From Climacium dendroides (Eukaryota > Streptophyta > Bryopsida > Hypnales > Climaciaceae): 64,000 nucleotides of DNA. The position numbers were made by a program, and so were the translations under genes. Positions 10,677-23,905 of the stretch are shown here, piece after piece (positions within the stretch are counted from its first letter, which is position 1; each line of letters opens with the position of its first letter). The notes under the pieces are model-generated. The model made no database searches, was not told the DNA's origin, and was given only the letters and a program-made list of their open reading frames with translations. The DNA is taken from NCBI GenBank assembly GCA_950106755.1, contig OX467082.1:21886001-21950000 (forward strand), in the 5' to 3' direction.

Positions 10677-13308
10677 TGGTGTTGGTGGAGGATAGAGTGA
10701 TGCATATGGTCCGTTGGAAGCCGTGTACAGTGGTGCATAGGAAACTAGTTCAAATAGCTCCAAAATGTGATATAATATTAAAAAATGGCAATCATGAAAT
10801 CCACAAGAAGTGCATGGATTCGTATGTAGCTTGTAGATTTGCTACCATGGCTGAGTAAATTCAAGGCTGCAATATGCTAGAGTCTTGCAAAAAAAAATAT
10901 AGTTTGCTACCTTGTTCTAATTACTTGTTGGTAGGAGACCAATGACAAAATTTGAAGCAAGGTTTAAATTATATCATTCCTTGAGGTTCCCGATGTACTT
11001 CAAAAACACTAGATTGATGGCTCCATGTGGGTTATAGCTAAGCATTTGTATGACTTTGTCAAGTACAAAACTAAAATCCTTATATTCACCACCACTTATA
11101 TCACTCTGTCTACTAATGAAATTAGTGCTTACAATAATAGCAATTGGATCACAATCCATGCTTACATGATGTAAAATTAATGCTGTGTGCTTTTCAATCT
11201 ATCAATCTAGAAGATGAATGTTGATGGTGCCATTGCAAACAAACTTACAATTGTGATCACAAGTGCTTTAAGTGTTGGGGGGCAATCATTCAGAAATTGC
11301 AGAGAAGCTGCTTTACTTTAGTGCCAATGGGGTGAACATTTTTTAGGGTTTGAATTTGAGGTCATGGTGTAGATCAAAGAGAAATATGCTCTTTTTGCTA
11401 CGAAAGTTCATTGTTGTATACATCGGTTGAATTTGGCTATACAGTCTCTATCTTCCCTAACAAAGATGCACTTTGTAGAAGAAGTTCTTGACATGATTCA
11501 CGTGTACTCTCATTCTCCAAAGAAGTCAATTGAATTAGAGCTTTGGTACAATAGCTTCAGTCCAAAAGCCTAATGTTACTAAAGAATGTGAAGACTTGGT
11601 CGAAGAGTTGCTTTGCTCCAATCCGTAGGCTCTTAGCAAAATACAAGGGTGTTATCGCAATGATGCTTGTAAATAAGAATGACAAAAAGTGGCGACAAAA
11701 GGCACGGATGAGTTTCACTATTTATTCCTTTTCTTGTTTGTTATTGCATTCTTTCTTTTGAATTCCATATTTTTTTGTTGATTTATTTTGTATTCCATAT
11801 TTTTGTGCTTAACTTGTTTTATAATTCAGTTTTTTGGATGAGGTGTTTAGAATTAGGATGAGGTTCTTAGTCTTGCTTGGGTGAAATTCTTAGTTCTTGG
11901 ATAAGGTTTCATTGTTTAGTTTGTGGCTATTGAGGATGTATAAGCATTATTGGCTAACTTTTTGTATTTTTAGTTTGAAATTGTGGGTTTCTTTTAAAAG
12001 TAGGCTAGTCTAACTCTCATGCTTGATCTTTATGTCTTACTTGGAATGTTGGCACTCTTGCCAATATTAGAAGAGGTTGATACTCTAATTCAATGGGCTC
12101 AAAAACAAGATGCCTTCATTTGTAATTTCGTAGAGGCACTAGACACCTACCAGAACAAGTTTTTCACGTTTTACTTAAATGCTGACACATCTTTCTATAA
12201 GGATGAATTCCATATGTATAACCAAGCTCTACAATGTTCACACGGGCAAATCTTAATGAAGTGGAAGGCAAATCTCAACTTGCCTTATGAAGCTTTGTCA
12301 TTTATTAGACAGAGAGACATTGTATGCCCTACATAATGGAGTCATGGTGCATCAGGAGGGATATGTGGCAATTATTGCCACGATCTAGAATGATTGCAAA
12401 AGGTGAATGCAAATTGCTTTGTGCACTTGAATTGTAAAGTTCTAACTGAAAATGCAACATGCATGGGTTCTTGTCTTTGAATTCGTGGAATCCTTCTTCG
12501 TTTGGCTTGCTTGCCTAAGTTGTTGCTTTGTTTTTGAGACGAAGGTTATATAGAAGCTCATAGATGTGCTGGGTGATTACGGCTTGATGGACGCATTGGG
12601 TGTTATTTACTTGCAATATTGGCTGTAAGGAGATTGTACTACTAGCTTCGAAAAGTATATTACTATATGAAGAGCTGAAGTGAATTGGGGAGGGTGACAA
12701 CAATTGTTTTGTTTCTACCATGTTAGACAAATTTCTTTAGAGTTGGAGCAATGCCACATTTAACTACTTCTGGACTATTCATTGAATTCTGGACTATTCA
12801 CTGAATTCAAAACATCGGGAGATCTCCCAATGTTTGTATAGATTGGGAGATCTTTTGATGTTGGTATAGATCTCTTGATGTTTTGAATTGATCCCCCAAT
12901 GAAAATTTAGATCCTCTGATGTTTTGGATAGATCCTTTGATGCATCTCCCAATGACCATTATGAATTCTGGACTTTCAAAAGTCCAGAAGTAGTTAAATG
13001 TAGCATAGCAACCTCTTTTCAAAATTGCCATGATTGCCAATGCACACGCAACCATGGAACTACCTCCACTAAATGCTCTTATACATCAACTAGTGAATCC
13101 TTTGACTAAGTTGTGGAGAACTTTGGACACAAAATCCTCATTTGGCAAGAATTTTAGAGAATACATCAAACTGACACAAATTGCTAAGGTTTACGTTTTA
13201 GGCAGTGTGGAAGATGAATGCACCTTTTCCACGTTGTCTTTTTTGAATGATAGGCTCTATAATAGGCTAGATCAACACTTTGACATAGTTATTGGCATGC
13301 ATTGCTAA
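10677..13308 (+). pseudogene. Decayed hAT-superfamily transposase
   Basis: Successive plus-strand fragments keep the order of a plant hAT transposase but are broken by many stops and frameshifts. The pieces are: an N-terminal zinc-finger-like piece (about 10720-10860, CDIILKNGNHEIHKKCMDSY); a central catalytic-region piece (about 11090-11160, TLSTNEISAYNNSNWITIHA); a piece at about 11400-11550 (HCCIHRLNLAIQSLSSL then YSHSPKKSIELE); a further piece at 12019-12336 (LPILEEVDTLIQWAQKQDAF); and the C-terminal dimerisation region at 13030-13308 (GSVEDECTFSTLSFLNDRL). hAT transposases cut and paste their own DNA. This copy is not translatable as one protein. Terminal inverted repeats and an 8-bp target duplication were not identified. 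Confidence 0.7.
12757..13000. mobile_element. Inverted-repeat element nested in the hAT remnant
   Basis: CATTTAACTACTTCTGGACT at 12757-12776 is matched by its exact reverse complement at 12981-13000, enclosing 244 bp. The interior contains repeated phrases of the type 'gatctnttgatgtttt' and a second small palindrome next to the right end. It interrupts the hAT transposase just upstream of the dimerisation region, so it inserted after the host element was already resident. No target duplication could be fixed with certainty. Confidence 0.7.
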
Positions 13309-13309
13309 A

Positions 13310-16300
13310 ATGTGCATAGTTCGAGAAACTTTCTATATGATGATTGTTTCAGGTAGTGGTTGCTAGCTATTAAGTGTTAGCATTATGCAATCACCGCGTG
13401 ACCTAGTATAAATGTAATATGTACTGCCATTTGTATGTAGATGATAGAGTAGTCAGGTGAAAGAGTTCTAATTGCACTTGAATTGTATTTGTAACTTCAA
13501 AGAATGTCCCTACTACGTACGGTGTATTGCTTTTATAGAACATGGCTTTCATTTCTTCCTTGTTGTCAATTTATCATGTTTGGGTGATTTTTGTGGTTGG
13601 CTGTAGATTGAGAACGGAGTAGCAATGAGCTTCTTCTTGCATGATAGAGAGAGTTGCTACCTTAGTTGAACTACCCTGCTCATTTTTATAGTGTGATGTC
13701 ATTGTTATAAATTCAAGCATTTAGTTGTTGTGATATTATTGTGACAAGCTGAAGCATTTACTTGTGATATCATCAAGTAAATGTTATATTGTGTTGCATT
13801 GCTTGTAATCTTGTATCCATTTCATTCTTTTTTTAATTTAGGAATCAAAGTGTGCCACTTTGTTGGTTGCAACCTTGCAAGTGACATTATAACAATGATT
13901 TAGTTTCAAGAAGAACAATGAAAGAAAGTTTGTAATACTTTGTGACTGATAGTTTTGGTGTTCATGGCAAACTATAGTTGCATAACATTAGAAGAACCCC
14001 CTATTTCTTGTGGTATTAATAAAGACATTAAAGTACGTTTTTGTAAATTGGAGGTGCATCAACTTTAATATCACTTAAAATCTCTCATAGGCAACATTTT
14101 CACAAATGATTGAAATCCATCTTTTAAGTCCAATCTTGTTTTCAAAACACAGATTGTCTTAAACTAACAACCCTATTTTCATTTAAGATTTGAGGCATCT
14201 AATAGTATTCAATGTTGATTAGGCTTACAAGCCTTGTTGGTATCTATCACTAGCCCAAAGTCTCAAATACAAATACTTCTAAATAGTTTTGATGACTACT
14301 TGGGTACCTGCAACTATCTATAAAGTAAGAGTAATTTATACCTGTACTTGCGTCACTACTAAACCTTATAATCTACTAGTCATTACTTCAGTCTCACTAC
14401 AAGGGAAAACTAGCACCACCCACTTGGTGCACATTTAATGGTCTCGCCAACCTTTAATCCAACCTCACCACCACGATACAATTACAAATTGAAAGTGCCT
14501 AATCACGAACACAAAACGGGATAAAGTTCACCATGAAGGAAGGTACTAAGACAAAATCAAGAAATTCACACTAGGTTTTTTTTTCCAAACAACACTTAAG
14601 TAAGAAATAAAAAATAAATAGGATGCACTAAATACATCCACTTGCAAACCTTACTCAAACTCTTCAAATAGAAAGGCACTAGACCTTCTTTCACTCAAAC
14701 TCTCATAACTTTCATTAAAATGCTTCAAATGCTTTGAAAATTGAGTCTTTAGAAAACTATAAAAGACAAATTTAATGCTTTCAAATCTCAAGAGGAAAGG
14801 TAAAATCTAGAAGTCACAGTGGTCACTTGAATCTCTAATTCTCTTCATTTGATGGCAATAGCCTTTCTTTCACTTACTCGCTTATAACTTTTCACTCACA
14901 ATTTCAAATCAAGAAAGAACGATCTTTTTAGAAGTACACAAACTTTGAAAATAAACCTTCAAAATTTCATTGCAAAACTCAAGACACATTAGAAATTATG
15001 ACTCTTTGAAGTCATGGGTCTCTTATTTCTTCTTTTCACACACAAATCCGATTAGGCAAAAAAAAATTGAAATCTACCTCCCAACTAAACCTTAGGGTAG
15101 GGGGGAAAATCCATGTACAATCACCATGGATTTTAAAACTCTCATTAGTCATAAGAAAGTCCTTCTAGAAGTTTTAATTTACCTCCAAAGGTCCAAAACT
15201 ACCACCAAAGTTAAATTTTAGTAGGTAAATCTCGTTTAAACCTCTATTCTTCAATTCTAAATATATGGATGAACTACAAAATATGAAATAACCACTACAT
15301 TAGAATAAAAACCAAACAGAGGTAAAAATGAAAGTTGAAGAAAAATACTATTCCATTTGCAAGAATTTTAAAATGCGCCGGACTATAACAGCTACATAAT
15401 TTGCATATTCAGCTTTTGTTAAAGGATTCACTAGCCCTTTCAATCAACGTTGGTGGCCAAAACTTCCTTTAATTGGTTTAACTATGCAATAGTATTGCTC
15501 TTCATTTAGGCCTTCAAAATTGCTTTCAAAAGCCACATCTTCAGTACTTGGTTCAATACAACTGACTTGAAGCAGAATCACCAAAGCATAAGCATCTCTT
15601 TAAAGATTGTCATGCTAACGTTGCTCTACACGAGGTTGTTTCAGTGGTCAAGAAGGCCCACCTTCTTCTCGTAAACGGACTTGCCATGGTATTGTTAACA
15701 TCGGTTGGGTTGGCTAAACTAGCAGTTAAGACAAAAAAAGTTCTAAATCCATTTCTGATTGAAACTCGAAATCTTGCGACTTCATAAAAACCCTCCAATT
15801 TGACATTTAAGAACCAAATTTCACAAGGAATCACAAATACTATAAATTCAAGAAAACTAACTCAAATTGATGAAGTTAATCCAAAGTTGAATTCTTTATA
15901 TCATTCTCTGTTAATTACAAGTGTCACCTTGAAGCTATTGAAAGCGTCATCAACAAGTTTCTTCTTCTTGAATCATAAAATCTTATTATAATAATATATC
16001 GGTGCAAATTTATATTATGTACAAATTTACAACACGATAACGTTTACATTGTATTGTTGAAATTTCTACAAAATTTTGCAATAACAAAAAAAAGTATAAC
16101 CTAAAACAATTCAAGTATGCACTTTTAATAGCCCAAACTCCACCAAACTTCAATCCTTGATTACCACTTCTTGTGACACCCAAATTTAAAAAATAATCAA
16201 GTGACATCAAATTCAAAGGCAAAAATTTAATCTAAAGCTAGTGACTTGAGGAAAAAATGCCAAATTAAATATAAAAAAGACACATTACCTGTCCATACTT

Positions 16301-16400
16301 TGTTTCTAGCAAGAAAGAAGCACCTACCCTCAAATGACAAAAAACCACTACTAGAAGGATTCCTTATCATCCATTGGATGCCAAACGTCAATACTGATGT
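13310..16400. other. Long AT-rich intergenic stretch
   Basis: No gene was supported. The stretch contains scattered short open frames only. One antisense frame at 15610-15834 sits in a slightly GC-richer patch but has no recognised motif. Confidence 0.5.
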
Positions 16401-16582
16401 TTAAGAGTTAAAAGATGGCTTGGTGGCTATGGAAATCATTGGTTTTAAGAAAATCCCAAAGTACTCATTGGAAGTCAAAAGTATTGTAGAAAACCTTCCC
16501 TTTTCACACAAAAATTGGAAGATGAATAGTTGTACTTTTGTCCCGTATAGAAGGATTATTTGTCATTCATTGGCCAAAAAAT
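16401..16582. mobile_element. MITE family A copy 2, truncated
   Basis: The copy begins GTTTAAGAGTTAAAAGATGG and carries the family interior (TATTGTAGAAAACCTTCCC, GAATAGTTGTACTTTTGTCC, ATTTGTCATTCATTGGCC). The right terminal repeat is missing. Confidence 0.6.
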
Positions 16583-16589
16583 TAATATT

Positions 16590-18800
16590 TCTTAGAAAAT
16601 AGAATTCACCTCTTTGAATGTTCCTTGAATTTCTTTTCTTTTCATCCAATAATTTCAACTTTTGATTCTATTAATATTTTTTACAACCTTATTAGTTACT
16701 ATGGAGTACAATACATAGATATTTATATACAAAGTTTAGACATGTGACTTTCAATATAATTAAAAACAATTATAATTTGAGATTTTTTTAAAAATGTACC
16801 TAAAGATATTTCCTAAATGCAATTGAATTTTGAAATTTGATTACCAATAGTAAAAAGTGGAAAAGTAGCTACCCCTCCAAAATTCATTTTTTTAAAGCTT
16901 AAAGAGAAGTCATTTGAAGGTGAATCCAAGCATGGATTCTTAAAAGGTTCCAATAGTAGGTATATATATAGGTATATATATATAGGTATATACGTAATAT
17001 AGTATCATAAATCCACATCATGTATCGGTAGTTCGATAAGACTTCATACACATATGTATGCTATGACTTATCTAGATTCTTGACTCTATTTTTGGTGGTT
17101 TATGTGTCCCTTGAGTTCTAAAACATACATTTTTCATCCACCTAAACTATCTTAGGTTCTAGTCCCGGTTCTAGTACTAATTGGATAGCACTTGAGTAGT
17201 GCGTATTTTTCAAAATATTGTTTATTTAAATCTCAAGAAATAGCATACTAGGATTATGTTTGGTCAAAAAGCATGTATTTTGTAGTTCAAGTGAAAGTTG
17301 GCTCCAAAAATGAGATTCATGAATTTTAATTTTAATTTATCTTTGAAATAATTATATTTAGAATTTTCAATTATAAATTTAGTAAAAATTTTATTTTTAA
17401 ATTTTAAATATTTATATAAATAAAATATATAAAATTATCATTTTAAAATTTAAAATTTAATTTATTAATATTGGTGATAACATAATAAAACAACTTGTAC
17501 AAATATAATTTATAGTTCAAAATCAATATTTTTTTTCAAATAGTGAAAACAAATCACTTTTCAAAGTCGTTTATAATACAATATTACAAAAATTCAAATC
17601 AAGATTTGACTCAAGGTATTTTGGAATTAAGTAAGATCATAGTATTATTAAAATTGAAAATGTAGATATGCAAATAATAATATGTATCTATAAATGGACT
17701 TTGAGACTTTAATCCCTAATTACTTGAACTTGAATTAGGAAGACCACTTTTTAAGAATTGTAACCCTTCTAAACTATTAATTTAAATTATTGATTCATAA
17801 TAAGCATTCTTTCTACTTTTCATTTATATATTTCACAAATTTATACTAAGCATCTTGAATAACTATTAATTGGATGCATTGATCATTTTTCAAACATTCA
17901 TCATCTTTTCTAATGGATGATTGAACATTTCAAGGGTAAATGTACACTTTTTCATCCCAAATTTGCAAAATGCTAAAATTTTTCTTGCATTGTCGTAAAT
18001 GCTCCTATACTCAATGGTCTTGTAATGTTGTGAGAACCAACAACTTGCTATAGAATGACTTCATTCAAAATGAAATCATAAGCATATAACCAATTTCATA
18101 AATAGACAATCGCCAATATAGACAAATAATTGATCTCCCAAGTAGCAAAATTTTGTAGAAAATCTCATAAACAAATTACCAATCCGTACTTCAAAAAAGT
18201 TATTATTTCAAATAAAAGTGTATAAAATAATGGAATCATGTCAACAAACATCTGCACTATGAGAGATTCTAAGCATGTATCTATTATTGCATCACATTGT
18301 CTCTTTATTAGAATTTGATAGCTACTTAAAAAATTTCAAGACAACTTCTAAGGTGAAAGCACCCACAAACAACATACCTATCCCTAATATATAGACTTCT
18401 ATTGAAAGTGTCTCCCAAAGTCAGCAATTAAACTATTTCCATTCCTAATTGCAATTGATTGACTATTGATTTTTAAAATTTCAATATTATAACCAAGCTA
18501 CGTGAATTTCAATGGCCAAGAGAATTCCACTTTGAAAATTCGTAATAATTACATGTCTTATCTAAAAATTTTATTCTTAAAGATTTAAGTTTATGAATTT
18601 CAATTGCTAATACAAATAGAACCTCTCTTAGGTATGGTACTAGGACTATACAACAAGAGAGATTTATGCATTTAGAGGGGTGTAATAATGGCCACCTAAC
18701 AAATGTCAACTTCCAACACTACTTTTTATAAAAAAATAAAGTGCTTGAAATTGGGCCCATCTACTAACTCCATAAGTGACAATTATGCACTAAGAGAAGA
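16590..18800. other. Very AT-rich intergenic stretch
   Basis: No gene was seen. A short (TATA/GG) microsatellite occurs near 16960-16995. Bases 18410-18615 are a diverged copy of 52245-52465 (shared CAATATTATAACCAAGCTA-type phrase). Confidence 0.5.
18410..18615 (+). repeat. Dispersed repeat, copy 1 (partner at 52245-52465)
   Basis: The two stretches share the order 'attaaaccatttcc', 'gattgactnttgattt', 'attataaccaagcta', 'tcttanctaaaaattt' and 'aatttcaattgc'. Divergence is substantial. The family was not identified. Confidence 0.5.
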
Positions 18801-18805
18801 TGCAC

Positions 18806-19027
18806 TAACCCTTAAAGGATGAGCTATGGAATTCATCTTGTTTGGATACCGTGTAAATTGTTGGCTTAAAAAAATGAAAAAGCACTCATTGGAAGACTTT
18901 CCTACTATAGAAGACCTTCCTTTTTCACACAAAATTTAGAGGATCAATAATTTCACTTTTGTCCTACATGGAGAGATTCTTTGTCATTTATTGGCCCAAA
19001 AACATCTTCCACATCATTTATAGGCTA
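18806..19027. mobile_element. MITE family A copy 3
   Basis: Starts TAACCCTTAAAGGATGAG and ends near ATCATTTATAGGCTAAGG, with the shared interior (GTGTAAATTGTTGGCTTAAA, TATAGAAGACCTTCC, GGAGAGATTCTTTGTCATTT). Its right end abuts the hairpin element starting at 19028. Confidence 0.65.
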
Positions 19028-19170
19028 AGGGCGGGCTTCCACGTGGTGTCGAGGGCCAGTGGAGCTTGCCAATCATTGGTCAAACGGGCTTCCTTGTTTT
19101 TTAGGAACACCCATTTGACCTATGATTAGCAAGCTCCACTAGCCCTCAACTCCACATGGAAGCATGCCCT
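19028..19170. mobile_element. Foldback/hairpin element, copy 1
   Basis: This is an almost complete palindrome of about 143 bp. The left arm AGGGCGGGCTTCCACGTGG... is matched by ...CCACATGGAAGCATGCCCT. The inner arm GTGGAGCTTGCCAATCATTG is matched by CTATGATTAGCAAGCTCCAC, around a short spacer (TTCCTTGTTTTTTAGG). A second copy is at 60087-60226. Such sequences are foldback MITEs or potential small-RNA precursors; no coding capacity is present. Confidence 0.8.
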
Positions 19171-19329
19171 AAGAGAGGTTCTACTTGTACTACAAAAATG
19201 TTGTTTTTTTAGAAAAAGGTGCCTCCAACTAAGTAATGCCCAATTGGTTATTTTAATGGTTTTGGGTGTTTTCACCTCATTGATAGGAAAAAAAATCCTT
19301 CTATTTGATTCAGAATCAATAAACAATCC

Positions 19330-19896
19330 TCCAGCAATAATAAAGAACTTATTGGGACCGGTTCATACTTGGGGTCAAATTGAGGGCTAGTTGAAACTCT
19401 CCAAGTTTGAACCAATAGGATTACTTTATTTCTCCAAATCCAGCTTTATACTTTAGACTATTGGCTCAAATTCCTCCCCAAACACAGCTTGGGCTTTCCT
19501 GATCTTCTGCCAAACGTTGGGCTCCTTCGGAGGAAAGAGCGTTGGTGCTGAAGCAAAAGCGGAAGGGGCGAGTGGCGGAGCGTGGTGCATGCGGCGTCGC
19601 GACTGGCGGTGTCCGTCATCCATGTGTCACCCGCCATCGCTCCCATCTCAGCAGCGCCCTTCGCCTTCTCTTTCTCACGGAAAACTTCCTCGCCCTTCCT
19701 CCCATTGCCGATAAAACTGACACTCTTATTATCACTCTTTCCATTCGTATCTCTGTCAGTCTCTCGACACAAACTACCACTCATCGCACAGTCGATTACT
19801 TGCTCGCTCGCTGTTTCTTCCCTACCAGAATTCGACACAATCAGTGTGTCCCTGTTTGCACGGAGATTTTGATTCGGCTTCTTGAATTCTCAAGCT
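19330..19896 (+). promoter_or_regulatory. Promoter and 5' leader region of the glutaredoxin gene
   Basis: GC content rises sharply from about 19490 and stays high to the ATG at 19897, with a CT-rich leader. Upstream ATGs exist (for example at 19542, opening a frame that overlaps the main start out of phase, and at 19582). If the transcript starts early enough, these could act as upstream open frames. No clear TATA box was chosen. Confidence 0.4.
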
Positions 19897-21913
<2,017 letters not shown>

Positions 21914-22437
21914 ATGTGAAGTTTATTGCTTAGAAATGAGGAAGGAGATGGCGGTATAGAACACGAGAAAATCTGTTTTGTTGGTAATCGTGCTCTGAAT
22001 CTGGGAATCCCTTAGAAAGTAGATTTTGTACAGTACAAGAAATATCTGATTTTGAACATGCGTGTGATCAGTTTGCCAACCCTTAAGAGACAATCTTGTA
22101 ACTGAGGTTTGAACCCGTTGAGCAAGATTTGACAGTTTAAACTTTCTCTAAATTTCATTTTTACCTTGACTATACAGAGCATGTCAGGAAGTGGAGTATG
22201 CTTTGAAAATGGAGTATGCAATTGTGTTATGGGGAGGGAAGAAATATTGGAACCTTCATTGGTATGCTTGGGAAGTACGCAGTATTGCCTTCTGGAGGCT
22301 AGTACTTGTTAGGCTTTGGGGGCTCATGGCCTACGGTTTAGTAGTCAGCAGTTTAATCCCCGAACTCACCATTTTAGACTGCATGTTATGACTTCCTCAA
22401 GTGAAAATGGTTGTACCACAGATAATGTATGCATTGA

Positions 22438-22665
22438 TTAACCCTTAAATGACAAGCCTATCACTGGAAATCATTTGTTTGGGTACCGTGTGAATTGTTG
22501 GCCTAAAAAAATGAAAAAGTACTCATTGGGAGAGAAGCTATTGTAGAAGACCTTCCCCTTTTTCCACAAAATTTGGAGGATGAATAGTTGCACTTTTATC
22601 ATGTATGGAGAGATTCTTTGTCATTCATTGGCTGGAAAATGTCCTCAGTGTCATTTAAGGGTTGA
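22438..22665. mobile_element. MITE family A copy 4, best preserved ends
   Basis: The 228-bp element has 17-bp terminal inverted repeats: TTAACCCTTAAATGACA at the left and TGTCATTTAAGGGTTGA at the right. The interior matches the family (CCGTGTGAATTGTTGGCC, TGTAGAAGACCTTCCCC, GATGAATAGTTGCAC, GAGATTCTTTGTCATTCATT). If TTAA is the duplicated target, the right-hand copy has mutated to TTGA. Confidence 0.85.
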
Positions 22666-22699
22666 CCCTAAAAAGATGGGTGTACAAACCACTTTTTGC

Positions 22700-22955
22700 A
22701 TACTTAGTCCCTTACTCCCTTTATTCTATGCTCCCAATTTGCAACTATGGTGGAGGCACCGATTACTCCCTTTAGTCCCTTATTCCTTTTATTCTATGCT
22801 CCCAATTTGCAACTATGGTGGAAGCACCCATTACTCCCTTTAGTCCCTTACTCCCTTTATTCTATGCTCCCAATTTGCAACTATGGTGGAGGCACCCATT
22901 ACTCCCTTTATTCTATACTCCCAATTTGCAACTATGGTGGAGGCACCCATAACCA
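22700..22955. repeat. Tandem array, 68-bp unit
   Basis: Three units of about 68 bp and a shorter 51-bp variant share TTCTATGCTCCCAATTTGCA and ACTATGGTGGAGGCACCCAT. The open frames across this stretch are produced by the repeat and are not considered coding. Confidence 0.9.
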
Positions 22956-23227
22956 CCCACTGTGGTAGTATAAGGCAAAGCAAATATTTTCCTAAGTGTA
23001 AAGATAGAAATTATTTTCCTCAGTGTAAAGATAGAAATAACAGGGATTGCAAAATTTTGGTACTTTTATTGCTTGAACTGAAATTACTAAGAATTCTGAA
23101 AGCCAAAAGTTGGTTTGGACCCATGTCCAATGCTTAGACTATTTCAAAACCACTCATTTAAGAGATTGTTTCTTAAACACTTTGGTTCTCCAATCTGAGG
23201 GCCTACATTGGAATAAAAATGGAGGAA

Positions 23228-23715
23228 GGAATTGATGGCCCAAAACCAAGAATTGATGGTTGGAAATTATTTGCAGTTTGTAGAAATGATAATTGAAAAT
23301 TGGGAAACCCAAAACTAATTGGAAATTACTCGCAACCTCTAGAATTGATGGTTAGAAACCAAGAGCTAATGGTTGGAAATTATTCATAGCCTCTTGAATT
23401 GATGGTCAAAAACCAAGAGCTAATGGTTGGAAATTACTTCCTTTGGAACTGATAGTCAGAAACCAAAAATTGGTGGTTGGAAATTACTCACAACCTTTAG
23501 AATTGATAGTGGAAAACCAAGAACTGATGGTCGGAAATTAGTCACAGCCTCTGGAATTGATAGTGGGAAACCCAAAATTGATGGTTGGAAATTACTCACA
23601 GCTTCTAAAATTGATAGTCATAAACCAAAAACTAATGATTGGAAATTATTCACAACATCTAGAATTGATGGTCAAAACCCAAGAACTGATGGTTAAAAAT
23701 TACTCGCATGCTCTC
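23228..23715. repeat. Degenerate minisatellite, 54-bp unit, about 9 copies
   Basis: The unit is of the type ATTGATAGTGGGAAACCCAA / AATTGATGGTTGGAAATTAC / TCACAGCCTCTGGA. Because 54 is divisible by three, a run of copies is open in one frame (18-residue repeats of the type 'RIDSGKPRTDGRKLVTAS', 23427-23696). The lack of any gene context makes coding unlikely. Confidence 0.85.
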
Positions 23716-23724
23716 CTAAATTTT

Positions 23725-23905
23725 AGACCCCCTATTGATTGTTGATGGGGTGGTGGTTGGTAATGGGTGCTTTCACCTTACATGATGAATGAAAATGTCT
23801 TTGTATATTTTGAATCTCAAACACCCTATTGATTGTTGATGGATCAGTGATTGATAATGGGTGCCTTCACCTCACATATGAATGAAAATGTCTTTGTATA
23901 TTTAT
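23725..23905. repeat. Direct duplication of about 97 bp
   Basis: Two copies both contain CCCTATTGATTGTTGATGG and end GAATGAAAATGTCTTTGTAT. Confidence 0.8.

Noticed and set aside
12019..12336. Independent 105-codon gene
   Set aside because: Best explained as the middle part of the decayed hAT transposase that continues to 13308.
22580..23137. Open frames with repeated 'YAPNLQLWW' phrases
   Set aside because: Produced by the 68-bp tandem array; no start, splice or family support.
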